Assembly (NCBI GenBank): GCA_001899855.1
Contig: MKWR01000019.1
Span: 34,731 to 98,730, forward strand
Direction: 5' to 3'
DNA length: 64,000 bases
DNA from: Lysobacterales bacterium 63-13
Lineage (GTDB): Bacteria; Pseudomonadota; Gammaproteobacteria; Xanthomonadales; Rhodanobacteraceae
Numbering within the stretch: position 1 is the stretch's first letter; every line of letters starts with the position of its first letter. The notes below the pieces were generated by a model. It was not told the origin of the DNA and did not search any database. It worked only from the letters and a program-made list of their open reading frames with translations. Shown here one piece after another: positions 33,097 to 42,319 of the stretch. Made by a program: the position numbers and the translations under genes.

Positions 33097-35070
33097 CTAG
33101 TGCAGGGTCCAGTTCAAATTGATGCCGATCGAGCGCTCGGGCGCGTACGTCGACAACTCGTCGGACGTTGCAAAGTACTGCTTGTCGAGCAGGTTGCGCA
33201 CATAGACCTGCATGTTGAGCGCCGGCGTGAAGTGGTAGCGGGCATCGGCATCGACGACATCGACGGCATCGCGCGGGAGTTCCTCGAAGCCGGGGCGATC
33301 GACCTTCCAGCGATGGCTGTAGCGCGCGCTCAGCTCGAGTTTCGGCAATCGATAGCGTGCTTCAAGATCAGCGCTGACCGGCGGAATGCCATAGAGCGTC
33401 TGCCCGGTGTTGTCCGAGCCGCGAATCACGGTGACGCTGCTGCGAAGAGTCAGCTCGCCGGTCGGCGACCAGCCGATCGCGGCCTCTGCGCCATGCAGTT
33501 TCGCCTCGCCGACATTGCTGTAGCCGTTGACATCCGGGCTGATGTCGACGAGCTGGATGAGGTCCTTCACCTTGGTGCGCCAGACATGGATCTCGCCGCC
33601 CCAGTTGCCGGCATTCAAGGCATAGCCGAGGTCGATGCCTTCCGAATGCTCGGAGGCGAGATCCGCATTGCCGACGATGTCCCCCTGCGCCGTGACGCCG
33701 GTGAAGAAGCGCTCCTCGAGTGTCGGGAAGCGATAGCCCGAGGCAAGGTTCAGTGTCCAGCGGCTCCATTCGTTTGCAGTCCAGGTGACACCGCCGGTGA
33801 ACGCGTGATCGTTGTTGCTGGTGCTGGCGCCCGCCTCCTCCTGGCGGATCGATGTCGTGCGCGCACCGAACTCGAAGCCGAGCTCCTGCGTTGCGCGCCA
33901 GTCGGTAACGGCAAACAGCGATGTCGAATTCTCCTCGCCGTCGCGCAGGCTGTAGACGCGATCGAGCAGGGAGCCACGGGCATCGTAGCCATTGACGTTG
34001 CGCCGACCGAGGAACTCCACGCCGATGTTGCTGGTGAAATTGCCGGTGGCAAACGTCTGCTGGGCGGTGCCGCCGAAATCGGTGCTGCTCACCGCGGCAA
34101 ACGAATCGGGCGTCCCTGGGCGCTGGTTGTAGGTGCCGAGGTACTGCTCATGCGCATGCACGGTTGCCTCGAAACCGCTGGCATGGCGCAGGCGCAGGCG
34201 GCCGAGCGTGTGGCTGTCCTCGGGGTAGGTCGTGTCACGCGCTGGATAGCGCGAGTTCGACTTGCCGATGTTTTCCGTGCGCGAGGGCAGCAGGAGGGCA
34301 TCGAGATCGAAGTCGCCCAGTTTCGTGCGGTACTGCAGGGAGGCGCTTTGCCGCTCGTAGCTGGTGTTCAGCGGCGTGCCATCGGGAGCTTCGCTGTCGC
34401 CGGCCTGATGCCGGGCGACGGCGACCGAAAACTTGTCCGAACCCATGCCGGCGGCCAGCGACGCCTCATCTCCGGATGTCGCATAACCGGCACTGACGAA
34501 GGGCGATTCGAACCAGCGTGGTTCGATCGAGATGGCGCCGCCGAGCGCACCCGCGCCGAAATGCACCACTGCCGGACCGCGGGTGACATTGAGGTCGCCG
34601 AGCAAGGCGGGTTCGACAAAGGCGACCGGCACGCCGGCACGGCGTTGCGCGGTGATCGGCATGCCGCCAACCAGGATCAGTATGCCGTTGGCGCCGCTGC
34701 CGCGAATTGAAAACGTCTCGAAAATACCATTCTGCCCGGTTGCGCCGACACCCGGCACGCGCGTGATCAGATCCTGGAAATCGGAGGGTGCGGCCACCGC
34801 GTCCTGATAGGTGAGCACATCAGTGGCGAGTGCCGATGGCCAGTCGTTTGCCGTACCGCGTGCCGTCACCTGGATTGGATCGGTTTGCCAGGGCGCATCG
34901 TTGTCCTGCGGCGGGCCGGATTTGCGATCGGTCGCCATCGAGGTGCCTTCGCGCCATGTGGCATCGGCCTCGCCGGCTTCATTCATGTCCTCGGCAAATG
35001 CGCCAGCACTGGCGAGGGTGACCAAATTGAATGCCGCGGCGATGGCGGTACGTTGAAGCAATCGGGACAT
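33097..35070 (-). CDS. TonB-dependent outer-membrane receptor
   Basis: 657 residues: signal peptide (AIAAAFNLVTLASAGAFA), a TonB box near DPIQVTARG, a plug domain (VPGVGATGQNGIFETFSIRGSG, NVTRGPAVVHFGAGALGGAISI) and a 22-strand-type barrel ending IGINLNWTLH with the usual aromatic-rich last strand. Substrate (siderophore, cobalamin, copper or sugar) is not evident; the barrel has no recognisable ligand signature. An intrinsic-terminator-like hairpin lies in its leader. Neighbour on the other side is a secreted histidine phosphatase, divergent. Confidence 0.9.
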   Translation of the reverse strand: MSRLLQRTAIAAAFNLVTLASAGAFAEDMNEAGEADATWREGTSMATDRKSGPPQDNDAPWQTDPIQVTARGTANDWPSALATDVLTYQDAVAAPSDFQDLITRVPGVGATGQNGIFETFSIRGSGANGILILVGGMPITAQRRAGVPVAFVEPALLGDLNVTRGPAVVHFGAGALGGAISIEPRWFESPFVSAGYATSGDEASLAAGMGSDKFSVAVARHQAGDSEAPDGTPLNTSYERQSASLQYRTKLGDFDLDALLLPSRTENIGKSNSRYPARDTTYPEDSHTLGRLRLRHASGFEATVHAHEQYLGTYNQRPGTPDSFAAVSSTDFGGTAQQTFATGNFTSNIGVEFLGRRNVNGYDARGSLLDRVYSLRDGEENSTSLFAVTDWRATQELGFEFGARTTSIRQEEAGASTSNNDHAFTGGVTWTANEWSRWTLNLASGYRFPTLEERFFTGVTAQGDIVGNADLASEHSEGIDLGYALNAGNWGGEIHVWRTKVKDLIQLVDISPDVNGYSNVGEAKLHGAEAAIGWSPTGELTLRSSVTVIRGSDNTGQTLYGIPPVSADLEARYRLPKLELSARYSHRWKVDRPGFEELPRDAVDVVDADARYHFTPALNMQVYVRNLLDKQYFATSDELSTYAPERSIGINLNWTLH

Positions 35071-35141
35071 GGGATTCTTCCTGGCTGCCGGGGTTCGGGG
35101 TCGAGCCGCGGATCGCGCAGTTTAGAGAAGCAGGATGGATT

Positions 35142-35163
35142 GAAAAATCCGCCTGCAGGCGGA
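35142..35163 (-). terminator. Terminator-like hairpin in the TonB receptor leader
   Basis: On the - strand TCCGCCTGCAGGCGGA (perfect palindrome) is followed by TTTTT, about 75-95 nt before the receptor start. The only gene upstream runs the other way (35315 on +), so this would stop transcripts begun inside the same intergenic region. It may be an attenuator. Confidence 0.6.
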
Positions 35164-35314
35164 GTGATGGCGGCTGGCCATCGGCGTGGCCCGGCTTGAT
35201 GTGCGCTTGCCAGGCGCTCGTGATCAGGGACGGCTTGCATGGCACGCGCTTCGGCAATCCGTGGCATTGATGCAGTAGTCTGCGCTGCTTGTCCGATGCG
35301 AAAGGAGTGAAAAC

Positions 35315-36052
35315 ATGCTGGCAACCTGCACGAAAAGCTTCTTCGTTGCCTTTGGCCTGTTGCTGGCAGGTACCGCCACTGCTGCCGGAACCGTTGAGCC
35401 GGCACCTGCCCATGCGCGGAACATCTATCTTGTTCGCCACGGCAACTATGCGCCCGACGCGACCGCCGACAAGCAGCTCGGTCCCGGCTTGTCCGCGCTC
35501 GGTGCGGCCCAGGCGCATCTGGCCGCGGCGCGATTGGCCGCTGTACCTGCACATTTCGATGCGCTCTATGTGAGCCCGCTGCAACGCGCGCGCGATACCG
35601 CGGCGCTGATTGCCGGGGAATTTCCGGGTCGCGCGTTCAACGTCCTTGAGGATCTGCGCGAGTGCACGCCGCCGACGCGCCGCAGCGAAGCAACCCGCGA
35701 CGAGAAACCCGCGGAGCTGGCCGCGTGCAAGGCGCAGCTCGACCGCTTGTTCGACACGCATTTCAAGCCGGATGCCGTTGCCGAACGCAGCGAGATGTAT
35801 GTCTGCCACGGCAACGTGATCCGTTACCTGACCAGCCGTGCGCTCGGTGTCGATACCCGGGCCTGGCTGGAAATGTCGGTGCACCATGCCAGCATCACGC
35901 AGATCCGGGTCGAGGCGGATGGTCGTTTCAAGGTGATCACGGTCGGCGAGTCGGGCTTCATGCCGTTCAACATGCTGACGGGGTCGACCGGCGATGCGGA
36001 TCGCAGCCTGGCCATTCCGACCTTGCCGGTGTCGCCGGCGAAGGCGGAGTGA
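35315..36052 (+). CDS. Secreted histidine phosphatase superfamily protein
   Basis: 245 residues with a signal peptide (FFVAFGLLLAGTATA, cleavage after A). The RHG catalytic motif is at NIYLVRHGNYAPD and the second His in MYVCHGNVIRYL, with the proton-donor region around LEDLRECTPP. It resembles PGAM5/SixA-type branch-1 phosphatases rather than glycolytic mutases. Probable periplasmic phosphoesterase; substrate unknown. Followed 125 bp later by the M20-like gene on the same strand. Confidence 0.88.
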   Translation: MLATCTKSFFVAFGLLLAGTATAAGTVEPAPAHARNIYLVRHGNYAPDATADKQLGPGLSALGAAQAHLAAARLAAVPAHFDALYVSPLQRARDTAALIAGEFPGRAFNVLEDLRECTPPTRRSEATRDEKPAELAACKAQLDRLFDTHFKPDAVAERSEMYVCHGNVIRYLTSRALGVDTRAWLEMSVHHASITQIRVEADGRFKVITVGESGFMPFNMLTGSTGDADRSLAIPTLPVSPAKAE

Positions 36053-36177
36053 ACGGCAATTCCGGCGCGGCGTTGACGCACCGGATGCGCAAGCCTGCAG
36101 CCGCGCAAGCGTGCCGTGCGTTCAGTGTTTGCCCTACTATCCACGTCTCGTCAGCACGACCATCACCGGGAGCGTCC

Positions 36178-37698
36178 ATGAAATCGTCTCGTCTCAGCAT
36201 GCGTCAAAGGGGTGGCCGGCTTGCCGTGGCAATTGTGGCGCTGGGCCTGCTTGCCACATCGGGCGTCGCGCTGGCGGCGAAATCCGACCTGGCGGCGATC
36301 AATCGCGAGGTGCTCAAGCAGCATGATGCGTCGGTCAAGCGCCTGCAGGACTGGATCGCCCTGCCATCGATCGCCGCCGAGAATCTCAATTCTCGCGAAG
36401 GTGCCGAGTACATGGCGAAACTGGCGCGTGAAGCTGGATTCCAGGAAGTGCGCATCCTCGAGACCGACGGCAAGCCGGGCGTGTTCGCGACGTTCGATGC
36501 CGGCGCAGCGAAGACCGTGGGCCTCTATTTCATGTACGACGTCAAGCAATTCGATCCGGCCGAATGGAGTTCGCCGCCGCTGCAAGCGCGCATCGTCGAA
36601 AAGCCCGGAGTCGGCAAGGTCATCATGGGTCGCGGTGCGGTAAACCAGAAGGGCCCGGAATCCGCCTTTCTCGCCGCACTGCATGCCATCCGTGGCGCCG
36701 GCAGGAAGTTGCCGGTGAACCTCGTGCTGGTCGCCGAGGGCGAGGAGGAAATCGGTTCGCCGCATATCGGCCAACTGGTGAACCGCCCCGAAGTCCAGGC
36801 GGCGCTGGCGAAGTCGATTGGCGTGTTCATGCCTTCAGCCTCGCAAGGGCTGGATGGCGGCGTCACCGTCAGCCTCGGTGCCAAGGGCGTGGTTGAACTG
36901 GAGTTGATTGCCAGCGGCGAGAAATGGGGGCGCGGCCCGGTCAAGGACATCCACTCCTCGCTCAAGGCGATGGTCGACAGCCCGGTATGGCGACTGGTCA
37001 AGGCACTCGACACCCTGGTATCCGAGGATGGCAACACCATCACCGTCGATGGCTATCCCGTTGCTGCGCCGATCAGCGCCGAGGAGAAGTCGATGATTTC
37101 GGCGGCGATTGCCGGCCGCGACGAGGCGGTCATCAAGCAGCAATACGGCGTGGCTCACTGGATCGATGACTTGCCCTTGCAGGAGGCCTACGAGCGGCTG
37201 GTTTCGCAACCGACCATCAATATCGAGGGGCTTGTCGCCGGCTACACCGGCCCGGGCGGCAAGACCGTGCTGCCGCACCAGGCGGTCGCCAAGATCGACA
37301 TGCGCCTCGTTCCCGGCATGTCGATGGACGCCGCCGTGGCTGCGCTCAAGGCGCACCTGGCCAAGCGTGGCTATGCCGATGTCGAGGTCAAGGTCAGCGG
37401 TGGCTACGACTCCACCAGCACGCGGGCCGATGCGCGCTTGATCCAGGCGCAGATGGAGGTGCTCAGGCGTGACCGCCTGAAGCCGACCCTGTGGCCGCGC
37501 AATGCCGGTTCCTACCCGGGTTTCATTTTCACCAATCCGCCCTTGGGTCTCGCCTCGGGGCACTTCGGGCTGGGCCATGGCAGCGGTGCACATGCGCCGG
37601 ACGAGTACTACGTGATCGAATCCGTCAATCCGGCCGTGCGTGGCTACGATGGTGCGGTGATGTCGTTTGTCGAGTATCTCCACGAACTGGCAAAGTAA
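36178..37698 (+). CDS. Secreted M20-family peptidase-like protein with altered metal site
   Basis: 506 residues. A Sec signal (RLAVAIVALGLLATSGVALA) is followed by an M20 fold: catalytic domain, an inserted dimerisation domain (about residues 245-410) and a C-terminal catalytic part with GSGAHAPDEYY. Canonical zinc ligands are changed. The GHxD position reads LYFMYDV (Met119 for His; Asp121 kept), and the bridging-Asp position reads GRGAVNQKGP (Asn156 for Asp). The base and Glu ligand (EGEEEIGS, residues 189-190) and the last His remain. Either an atypical active subfamily or a non-enzymatic relative; substrate unknown. Confidence 0.8.
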   Translation: MKSSRLSMRQRGGRLAVAIVALGLLATSGVALAAKSDLAAINREVLKQHDASVKRLQDWIALPSIAAENLNSREGAEYMAKLAREAGFQEVRILETDGKPGVFATFDAGAAKTVGLYFMYDVKQFDPAEWSSPPLQARIVEKPGVGKVIMGRGAVNQKGPESAFLAALHAIRGAGRKLPVNLVLVAEGEEEIGSPHIGQLVNRPEVQAALAKSIGVFMPSASQGLDGGVTVSLGAKGVVELELIASGEKWGRGPVKDIHSSLKAMVDSPVWRLVKALDTLVSEDGNTITVDGYPVAAPISAEEKSMISAAIAGRDEAVIKQQYGVAHWIDDLPLQEAYERLVSQPTINIEGLVAGYTGPGGKTVLPHQAVAKIDMRLVPGMSMDAAVAALKAHLAKRGYADVEVKVSGGYDSTSTRADARLIQAQMEVLRRDRLKPTLWPRNAGSYPGFIFTNPPLGLASGHFGLGHGSGAHAPDEYYVIESVNPAVRGYDGAVMSFVEYLHELAK

Positions 37699-37794
37699 GG
37701 CCGCGCAAGTATTTGTCCTCAACGGCGCGGTGCCCGGACGCTCCGCGCCGTTGCTCCATGCACGCTTCCACCCCAGCCAGGCGAAACCAGCCAC

Positions 37795-38268
37795 GTGACC
37801 AACAACGATATCCTGCGCAGCATCCGCTACATGCTCGACCTGGGCGATGCGAAGGTGGCCGAGCTGGCAAAGCTGGCCGATTCCAGCCTGCAGATCGACA
37901 AGGATGTCGTGCAGCGTTTCCTGAAGAAGGAAGACGATGCCGAGCACCTCAATTGCAGCGATCGCATGCTCGCCTGCTTCCTCGATGGCCTGGTCGTCCA
38001 TCGCCGCGGCCGCAACGAGGGCCAACCCGCACGGCCGATTGAAAGCCGCATCAGCAACAACATCGTCCTCAAGAAGCTGCGCATCGCCTTCGAGCTCAGG
38101 GACGACGACATGCATGCGATTTTTGCGCAAGCCGGATTTCCCTTGTCGAAACCCGAACTGTCGGCCTTGTTCCGCCAACCCGGGCACAAGCACTACCGCG
38201 CCTGCGGCGACCAGATCCTGCGCAATTTCCTCAAGGGCCTGACTTCCCGCTTGCGCGACGCGCCCTGA
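37795..38268 (+). CDS. yehS: DUF1456 protein YehS
   Basis: 157 residues from a GTG start. It aligns along its length with E. coli YehS: TNNDILRSIRYMLDL, RFLKKEDDAEHLNCSD, RISNNIVLKKLRIAFELR and CGDQILRNFLKGL. Two copies of the DUF1456 repeat (about 3-70 and 84-150) are visible. Function is unknown in any species. Confidence 0.93.
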   Translation: MTNNDILRSIRYMLDLGDAKVAELAKLADSSLQIDKDVVQRFLKKEDDAEHLNCSDRMLACFLDGLVVHRRGRNEGQPARPIESRISNNIVLKKLRIAFELRDDDMHAIFAQAGFPLSKPELSALFRQPGHKHYRACGDQILRNFLKGLTSRLRDAP

Positions 38269-38322
38269 GGGATTCGCGCGACGGCGAGGCATGCGCGCCA
38301 TGTTCACCCGGGTGCGCCGCGA

Positions 38323-39444
38323 TCAGCGCAACGTGGCGGCCTTGCGCAGGCAGCGCTGGTAGCGATCGTCGACGCGTTTGGCAAACCATTCGGTAGTCAG
38401 CTTGCGCGTGATCTTCGGGCTTTCCAGGGCAATCTGCGGAATGACCGCGCGGGGCAGGGCGTGACCCCCGGTTTGTTCGGCGAGCGCAAACACCGCCTGC
38501 CAGGTTCGGCTCTTGCCGAAATCCGCAGTGTCGCCTTTTTCAAGATCGCGACGGATGCGCGCATTGCCCAGGTCCAGTTGCCTGCCAAGTGCGCGCACCG
38601 CGCGTTCGGTGCTGCCGATGCCGCTGCCATCCTTGCCGCGGTCATGCAGGACCAGGTCGCCGTCCTGCGCCAGCGGAATGCCGCTGGCAAGGCTGACGGC
38701 TTTCTGGAAGGCGGCATTGCGGCTGGCATGGATGCCGGCGTTGAAGTCGGCAAAGCGGAAGATCATTTTCTCGTAGTCCGCGGGATAGCCAAGCAGGTGG
38801 GCGATGCCGAAATACATGCCACCGCGCCGCGTGAAGACTTCGCGGCGGATCGATTCCCTGATCGGATACGGATAGCCGTGCGCCTTGGCATGTTCTTCGG
38901 CAAAGCGGATGCCGACCTGCATCGGTCCGCCGGTGCGCACCGGATTGGCGTCGGCGAACAAGCGCTTGCCCAATGGCACCGAGGCAATCAGCTCCTCGTA
39001 GATCAGGCTCAGCTCGCGTTCGGTGCGGATCCCGGCGAGGCGTTCGTCATAGCGTTTGCCATTGGCTGATTGCAGGCGCAGGGCGGCGCTGACGGCAAAC
39101 TTCGGGATGTGGTGAGCGGCGGCACGTCTGTCGATTTCACTGCGCGCAATCCGCGCCAGGTCGGCCACGACCGGATCGGCGGTGAAGGTCGACTCCTGTT
39201 CGGTGACGGCCAGGGTCGCGCACAGATTCCCGTCATCCGGTTTGATATCGAGTGCCGCGAACGCTGCCTGGATATCGGCCGCCCAGGCTGCGCGATCGCG
39301 GGTCTGCGCCGGCAGCAGCCGAACGATGCGTGCACGCACCTCGGTCGGTCGATATTCGGGCCGGATCGACTTCGGCGCGGTGGAACAGGCAGCCAGCAGC
39401 ATGCCGAGGGTGATGCCGGCAAGGAGTCTCGATCCTCGTCGCAT
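38323..39444 (-). CDS. DUF1615 lipoprotein
   Basis: 373 residues. The N-terminus MRRGSRLLAGITLGMLLAACS has an Arg-rich start, a hydrophobic core and a lipobox (LAAC), so it should be a lipoprotein. The body (LCATLAVTEQESTFTADPVV, GGPMQVGIRFAEEHA) is typical of DUF1615, including a lysozyme-like 'EQEST' helix. Activity is not shown for the family; a role at the cell wall is inferred. The ATG at 39444 is taken because the lipobox signal begins there. Confidence 0.85.
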   Translation of the reverse strand: MRRGSRLLAGITLGMLLAACSTAPKSIRPEYRPTEVRARIVRLLPAQTRDRAAWAADIQAAFAALDIKPDDGNLCATLAVTEQESTFTADPVVADLARIARSEIDRRAAAHHIPKFAVSAALRLQSANGKRYDERLAGIRTERELSLIYEELIASVPLGKRLFADANPVRTGGPMQVGIRFAEEHAKAHGYPYPIRESIRREVFTRRGGMYFGIAHLLGYPADYEKMIFRFADFNAGIHASRNAAFQKAVSLASGIPLAQDGDLVLHDRGKDGSGIGSTERAVRALGRQLDLGNARIRRDLEKGDTADFGKSRTWQAVFALAEQTGGHALPRAVIPQIALESPKITRKLTTEWFAKRVDDRYQRCLRKAATLR

Positions 39445-39648
39445 CAGCGGGAGTCCATGCGGGTCACTGCGATGAGCATGCTGCTTCTGGCGTTGCGGGC
39501 TGGGCACGGACGGATAGTCGCATGCACGAGCAAGGCGTGCACGCGGCGATCAGTGGGTGATGCCGGCGGCGATGCGTGTGCGGGACACTCGCAGATGCCG
39601 GCCAGGCCATACAATGCGCGGCCAGATCATCCCGATTCCGACGCTTCC

Positions 39649-40362
39649 ATGCGACTGAACAAGTTCATCAGCGACACCGGCCATTGCTCGCGGCGTGAGG
39701 CGGATCGCCTGATCGCCTCGCGAAAGGTCATGCGCAACGGCCAGGTCGCGCGCATTGGCGATGAATACGCCGACGGTGACGAAGTGCTGATCGAGGGCCA
39801 GCGGATTCGCGCGCGCACGGTTGCCAGCGGCACGCGCAAGCATGTCTATATCGCGCTGAACAAGCCGGTCGGCATCACCTGCACCACCGAGAGCGCCGTG
39901 AAAGGCAACATCATCGATTTCATCGACCACCAGCAACGCATCTTCCCGATCGGGCGATTGGACAAGGATTCCGAGGGCCTGATCCTGCTGACCAGCAACG
40001 GCGACATCGTCAACGAGTTGCTGCGTTCGGAGAACCATCACGAAAAGGAATACCTGGTCGGCGTCAACAAGGCGGTGACCGACGAGTTCCTCAGGGGCAT
40101 GGCGCGTGGCGTGCTCGTGCACGGACAGATGACCAAACCCTGTCGCACCCAGCGCATCGCGCGTTTCGGTTTTCGCATCGTCCTCACCCAGGGACTCAAT
40201 CGGCAGATCCGCCTGATGGCCGATGCGTTTGGCTATCGGGTCAAGCAGTTGCGTAGGGTGCGCATCGTCAACGTCAAACTCGGTGCGCTCAAGCTTGGCC
40301 AATGGCGCAACCTGAGCGATGCCGAGCTGCACGGCCTGCTGCCGGACCGCACGCAATGGTGA
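39649..40362 (+). CDS. rluF: 23S rRNA pseudouridine synthase RluF
   Basis: 237 residues. N-terminal S4 RNA-binding domain (MRLNKFISDTGHCSRREADRLI) and the pseudouridine synthase core with catalytic Asp in FPIGRLDKDSEGL. NKPVGITCTTE, EKEYLVGVNK and QGLNRQIRLMADAFGY follow E. coli RluF (U2604) closely, but the Lys/Arg-rich C-terminal tail of the E. coli enzyme is missing. A TACAAT hexamer at 39610-39615 could be its -10 box. It ends flush against the convergent flavoprotein gene. Confidence 0.92.
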   Translation: MRLNKFISDTGHCSRREADRLIASRKVMRNGQVARIGDEYADGDEVLIEGQRIRARTVASGTRKHVYIALNKPVGITCTTESAVKGNIIDFIDHQQRIFPIGRLDKDSEGLILLTSNGDIVNELLRSENHHEKEYLVGVNKAVTDEFLRGMARGVLVHGQMTKPCRTQRIARFGFRIVLTQGLNRQIRLMADAFGYRVKQLRRVRIVNVKLGALKLGQWRNLSDAELHGLLPDRTQW

Positions 40363-41607
40363 TCAGCGCTGCCGCGTGTTGATCCAGTTCGCCGCGGCGG
40401 CACCGGCGATGCGGCCACTGGCGAAACTTGCGCTGAGCAGGTAACCGCCGGTCGGCGCTTCCCAGTCCAGCATCTCGCCGGCACAGAACACGCCGGGCAG
40501 CTTGCGCAGCATCAACTGCTCGTCGAGTGCTTCGAGGCGGACGCCACCGGCGCTGCTGATCGCCTCATCGAGCGGGCGCGGGCGCAGCAGGCGCAGGGGC
40601 AGGGCCTTGATCGCGGCGGCCAGGCGCGCGGCATCGTTGAACACTTCGCGTTCGAGCACCTCGTGCAACAACGCGGCCTTGGCCCCGTCGATGCCGGCAT
40701 GCCGGTGCAGATGCTTGGCCAGCGAATGCTTGCCGCGCGGGCGTGAAATGTCCTGCGTGAGCCGGGCGAGGTCGCGGCCGGGCAGCAGGTCGAGATGGAT
40801 CGTCGTCGATCCCTGCCTGGCGATGTCATCGCGCAGGTGCGAGGAGAGCGCGTAGACCAGGCTGCCTTCGATGCCATCGCGGGTCAGCACGAATTCGCCC
40901 TGGCGCTGGATCACCTCGCCGCTGGCGGATGTCCAGCGCATCGACACCGGCTTGATCGGCGCGCCGGCATGGCGCTCGCGCAGGAACGCTGTCCAGTTGA
41001 CGTCGAAGCCGCAGTTGGCCGCTTGCAGCGGCGCGATGTCGATGCCGCGACCGGCAAGGATGCCTTGCCATGAACCATCCGAGCCGAGGATCGGCCAACT
41101 GCCGCCGCCCAGGGCAAGCACGACGGCTTCGGCCTCGACTTCGCGTTCACCGGCATCGCTGCCGAAACGCAATGCGCCGTGCTCGCTCCAGCCCAGCCAG
41201 CGCTGCTGCACATGGAAGCGCACGCCGCTCGCGCGCAGGCGACGCACCCAGCCGCGCAGCAAGGGCGCGGCTTTCAGATCGCGCGGAAACACCCGCCCGG
41301 AGCTGCCGACGAAGGTCTCGACGCCGAGCCCGACCGCCCAGGCGCGCAATGCATCGGCATCGAATGCCTCCAGCCAGCGCCTGATTTCCGCCTGGCGCGC
41401 GCCGAATCGCGTGACGAATGCGGCAAACGGTTCGGCATGGGTGAGATTGAGCCCGCCCTTGCCGGCGACGAGGAACTTGCGCCCGACCGAACCCATGCGT
41501 TCGTAGACATCGACCTGCATGCCGGCCTGGGCAGCGGTTTCCGCTGCCATCAGCCCGGCCGGCCCGCCGCCAATGACCGCGATGCGATTTCCCTTGTGCA
41601 GATTCAT
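40363..41607 (-). CDS. HI0933/TIGR03862-type flavoprotein
   Basis: 414 residues. FAD-binding Rossmann motif at the N-terminus (IAVIGGGPAGLMAAETAAQAG), then RKFLVAGKGGLNLTHAEP, typical of the HI0933 family, and a C-terminal FAD site (PGVFCAGEMLDWEAPTGGYLL). The internal sequence (LGGGSWPILGSDGSWQ) fits the TIGR03862 subgroup. The family is widespread; substrate and partner are not known. The real start is the ATG at 41607; the open frame upstream has no homology to the fold. Confidence 0.9.
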   Translation of the reverse strand: MNLHKGNRIAVIGGGPAGLMAAETAAQAGMQVDVYERMGSVGRKFLVAGKGGLNLTHAEPFAAFVTRFGARQAEIRRWLEAFDADALRAWAVGLGVETFVGSSGRVFPRDLKAAPLLRGWVRRLRASGVRFHVQQRWLGWSEHGALRFGSDAGEREVEAEAVVLALGGGSWPILGSDGSWQGILAGRGIDIAPLQAANCGFDVNWTAFLRERHAGAPIKPVSMRWTSASGEVIQRQGEFVLTRDGIEGSLVYALSSHLRDDIARQGSTTIHLDLLPGRDLARLTQDISRPRGKHSLAKHLHRHAGIDGAKAALLHEVLEREVFNDAARLAAAIKALPLRLLRPRPLDEAISSAGGVRLEALDEQLMLRKLPGVFCAGEMLDWEAPTGGYLLSASFASGRIAGAAAANWINTRQR

Positions 41608-41705
41608 GGCGGAATACTCGCATGCTTTGCCGGCGCGCGGTCGATGCGATACTGCGCAGCCGCCGCGTTCATCCGCGCGTGCGCAGCATCCAATCCGGGA
41701 CACCC

Positions 41706-42314
41706 ATGTACGCAACGTATCTCATCATCGCCGTCACTTGCGTCATCTCATTCCTCGCCTTCAGGAATGAAAAGCTGATCAGCGACCTGATCCTGTGGCC
41801 GCCGGCGATCAGTCGTGGCAAGCAGTACTACCGCCTGCTCAGCTATGGTTTCATCCACGCCGATGGCCAGCACCTGCTGTTCAACATGATCACGTTGTTC
41901 TTCTTTGGCCGCCTGATCGAGCAGTTCGTCATGGGCTATGTCGGCACGCTCGGTTTTGTCGCGTTCTACCTGTCGGCGATCGTCGTCTCGATCCTGCCGA
42001 CCTACATGAAGAACATCGGCAATCCGGCCTATCGCAGCCTTGGCGCCTCGGGCGCAGTTTCAGCCGTGTTGTTCGGCTTTGTCCTGCTGCAACCGTGGAC
42101 GACAATCTACATCTTTTTCATCCCGTGCCCGGCAATCGTCTATGCGGTCGTCTACATCGCCTATTCGATCTACATGGATCGGCAGAATTCCGACAACATC
42201 AACCACAGTGCGCATCTGTGGGGCGCGGCCTATGGCGTGTTGTTCCTGCTGGCGATGGAGCCGCGCCTGTTCGGCGTTTTCCTGCAGGCGCTGCTGCAGC
42301 CGGACTTCCGCTGA
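41706..42314 (+). CDS. Rhomboid family intramembrane serine protease
   Basis: 202 residues with six hydrophobic segments. Catalytic Ser in the GASG motif (SLGASGAVSAVLFG) and the partner His in NHSAHLWGAAYG are present, as is the HxxxN-type motif HADGQHLLFNMITLFF. Active-site geometry looks intact, so it should cleave membrane proteins within the bilayer. Substrates are unknown. It ends five bases from the convergent cytochrome-like gene. Confidence 0.92.
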   Translation: MYATYLIIAVTCVISFLAFRNEKLISDLILWPPAISRGKQYYRLLSYGFIHADGQHLLFNMITLFFFGRLIEQFVMGYVGTLGFVAFYLSAIVVSILPTYMKNIGNPAYRSLGASGAVSAVLFGFVLLQPWTTIYIFFIPCPAIVYAVVYIAYSIYMDRQNSDNINHSAHLWGAAYGVLFLLAMEPRLFGVFLQALLQPDFR

Positions 42315-42319
42315 CGCGA

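Noticed and set aside
35071..35314. Cobalamin riboswitch before the TonB receptor
   Set aside because: Only a weak B12-box-like GCAGCCAGGA is found; other conserved parts such as GCCACTG are absent.
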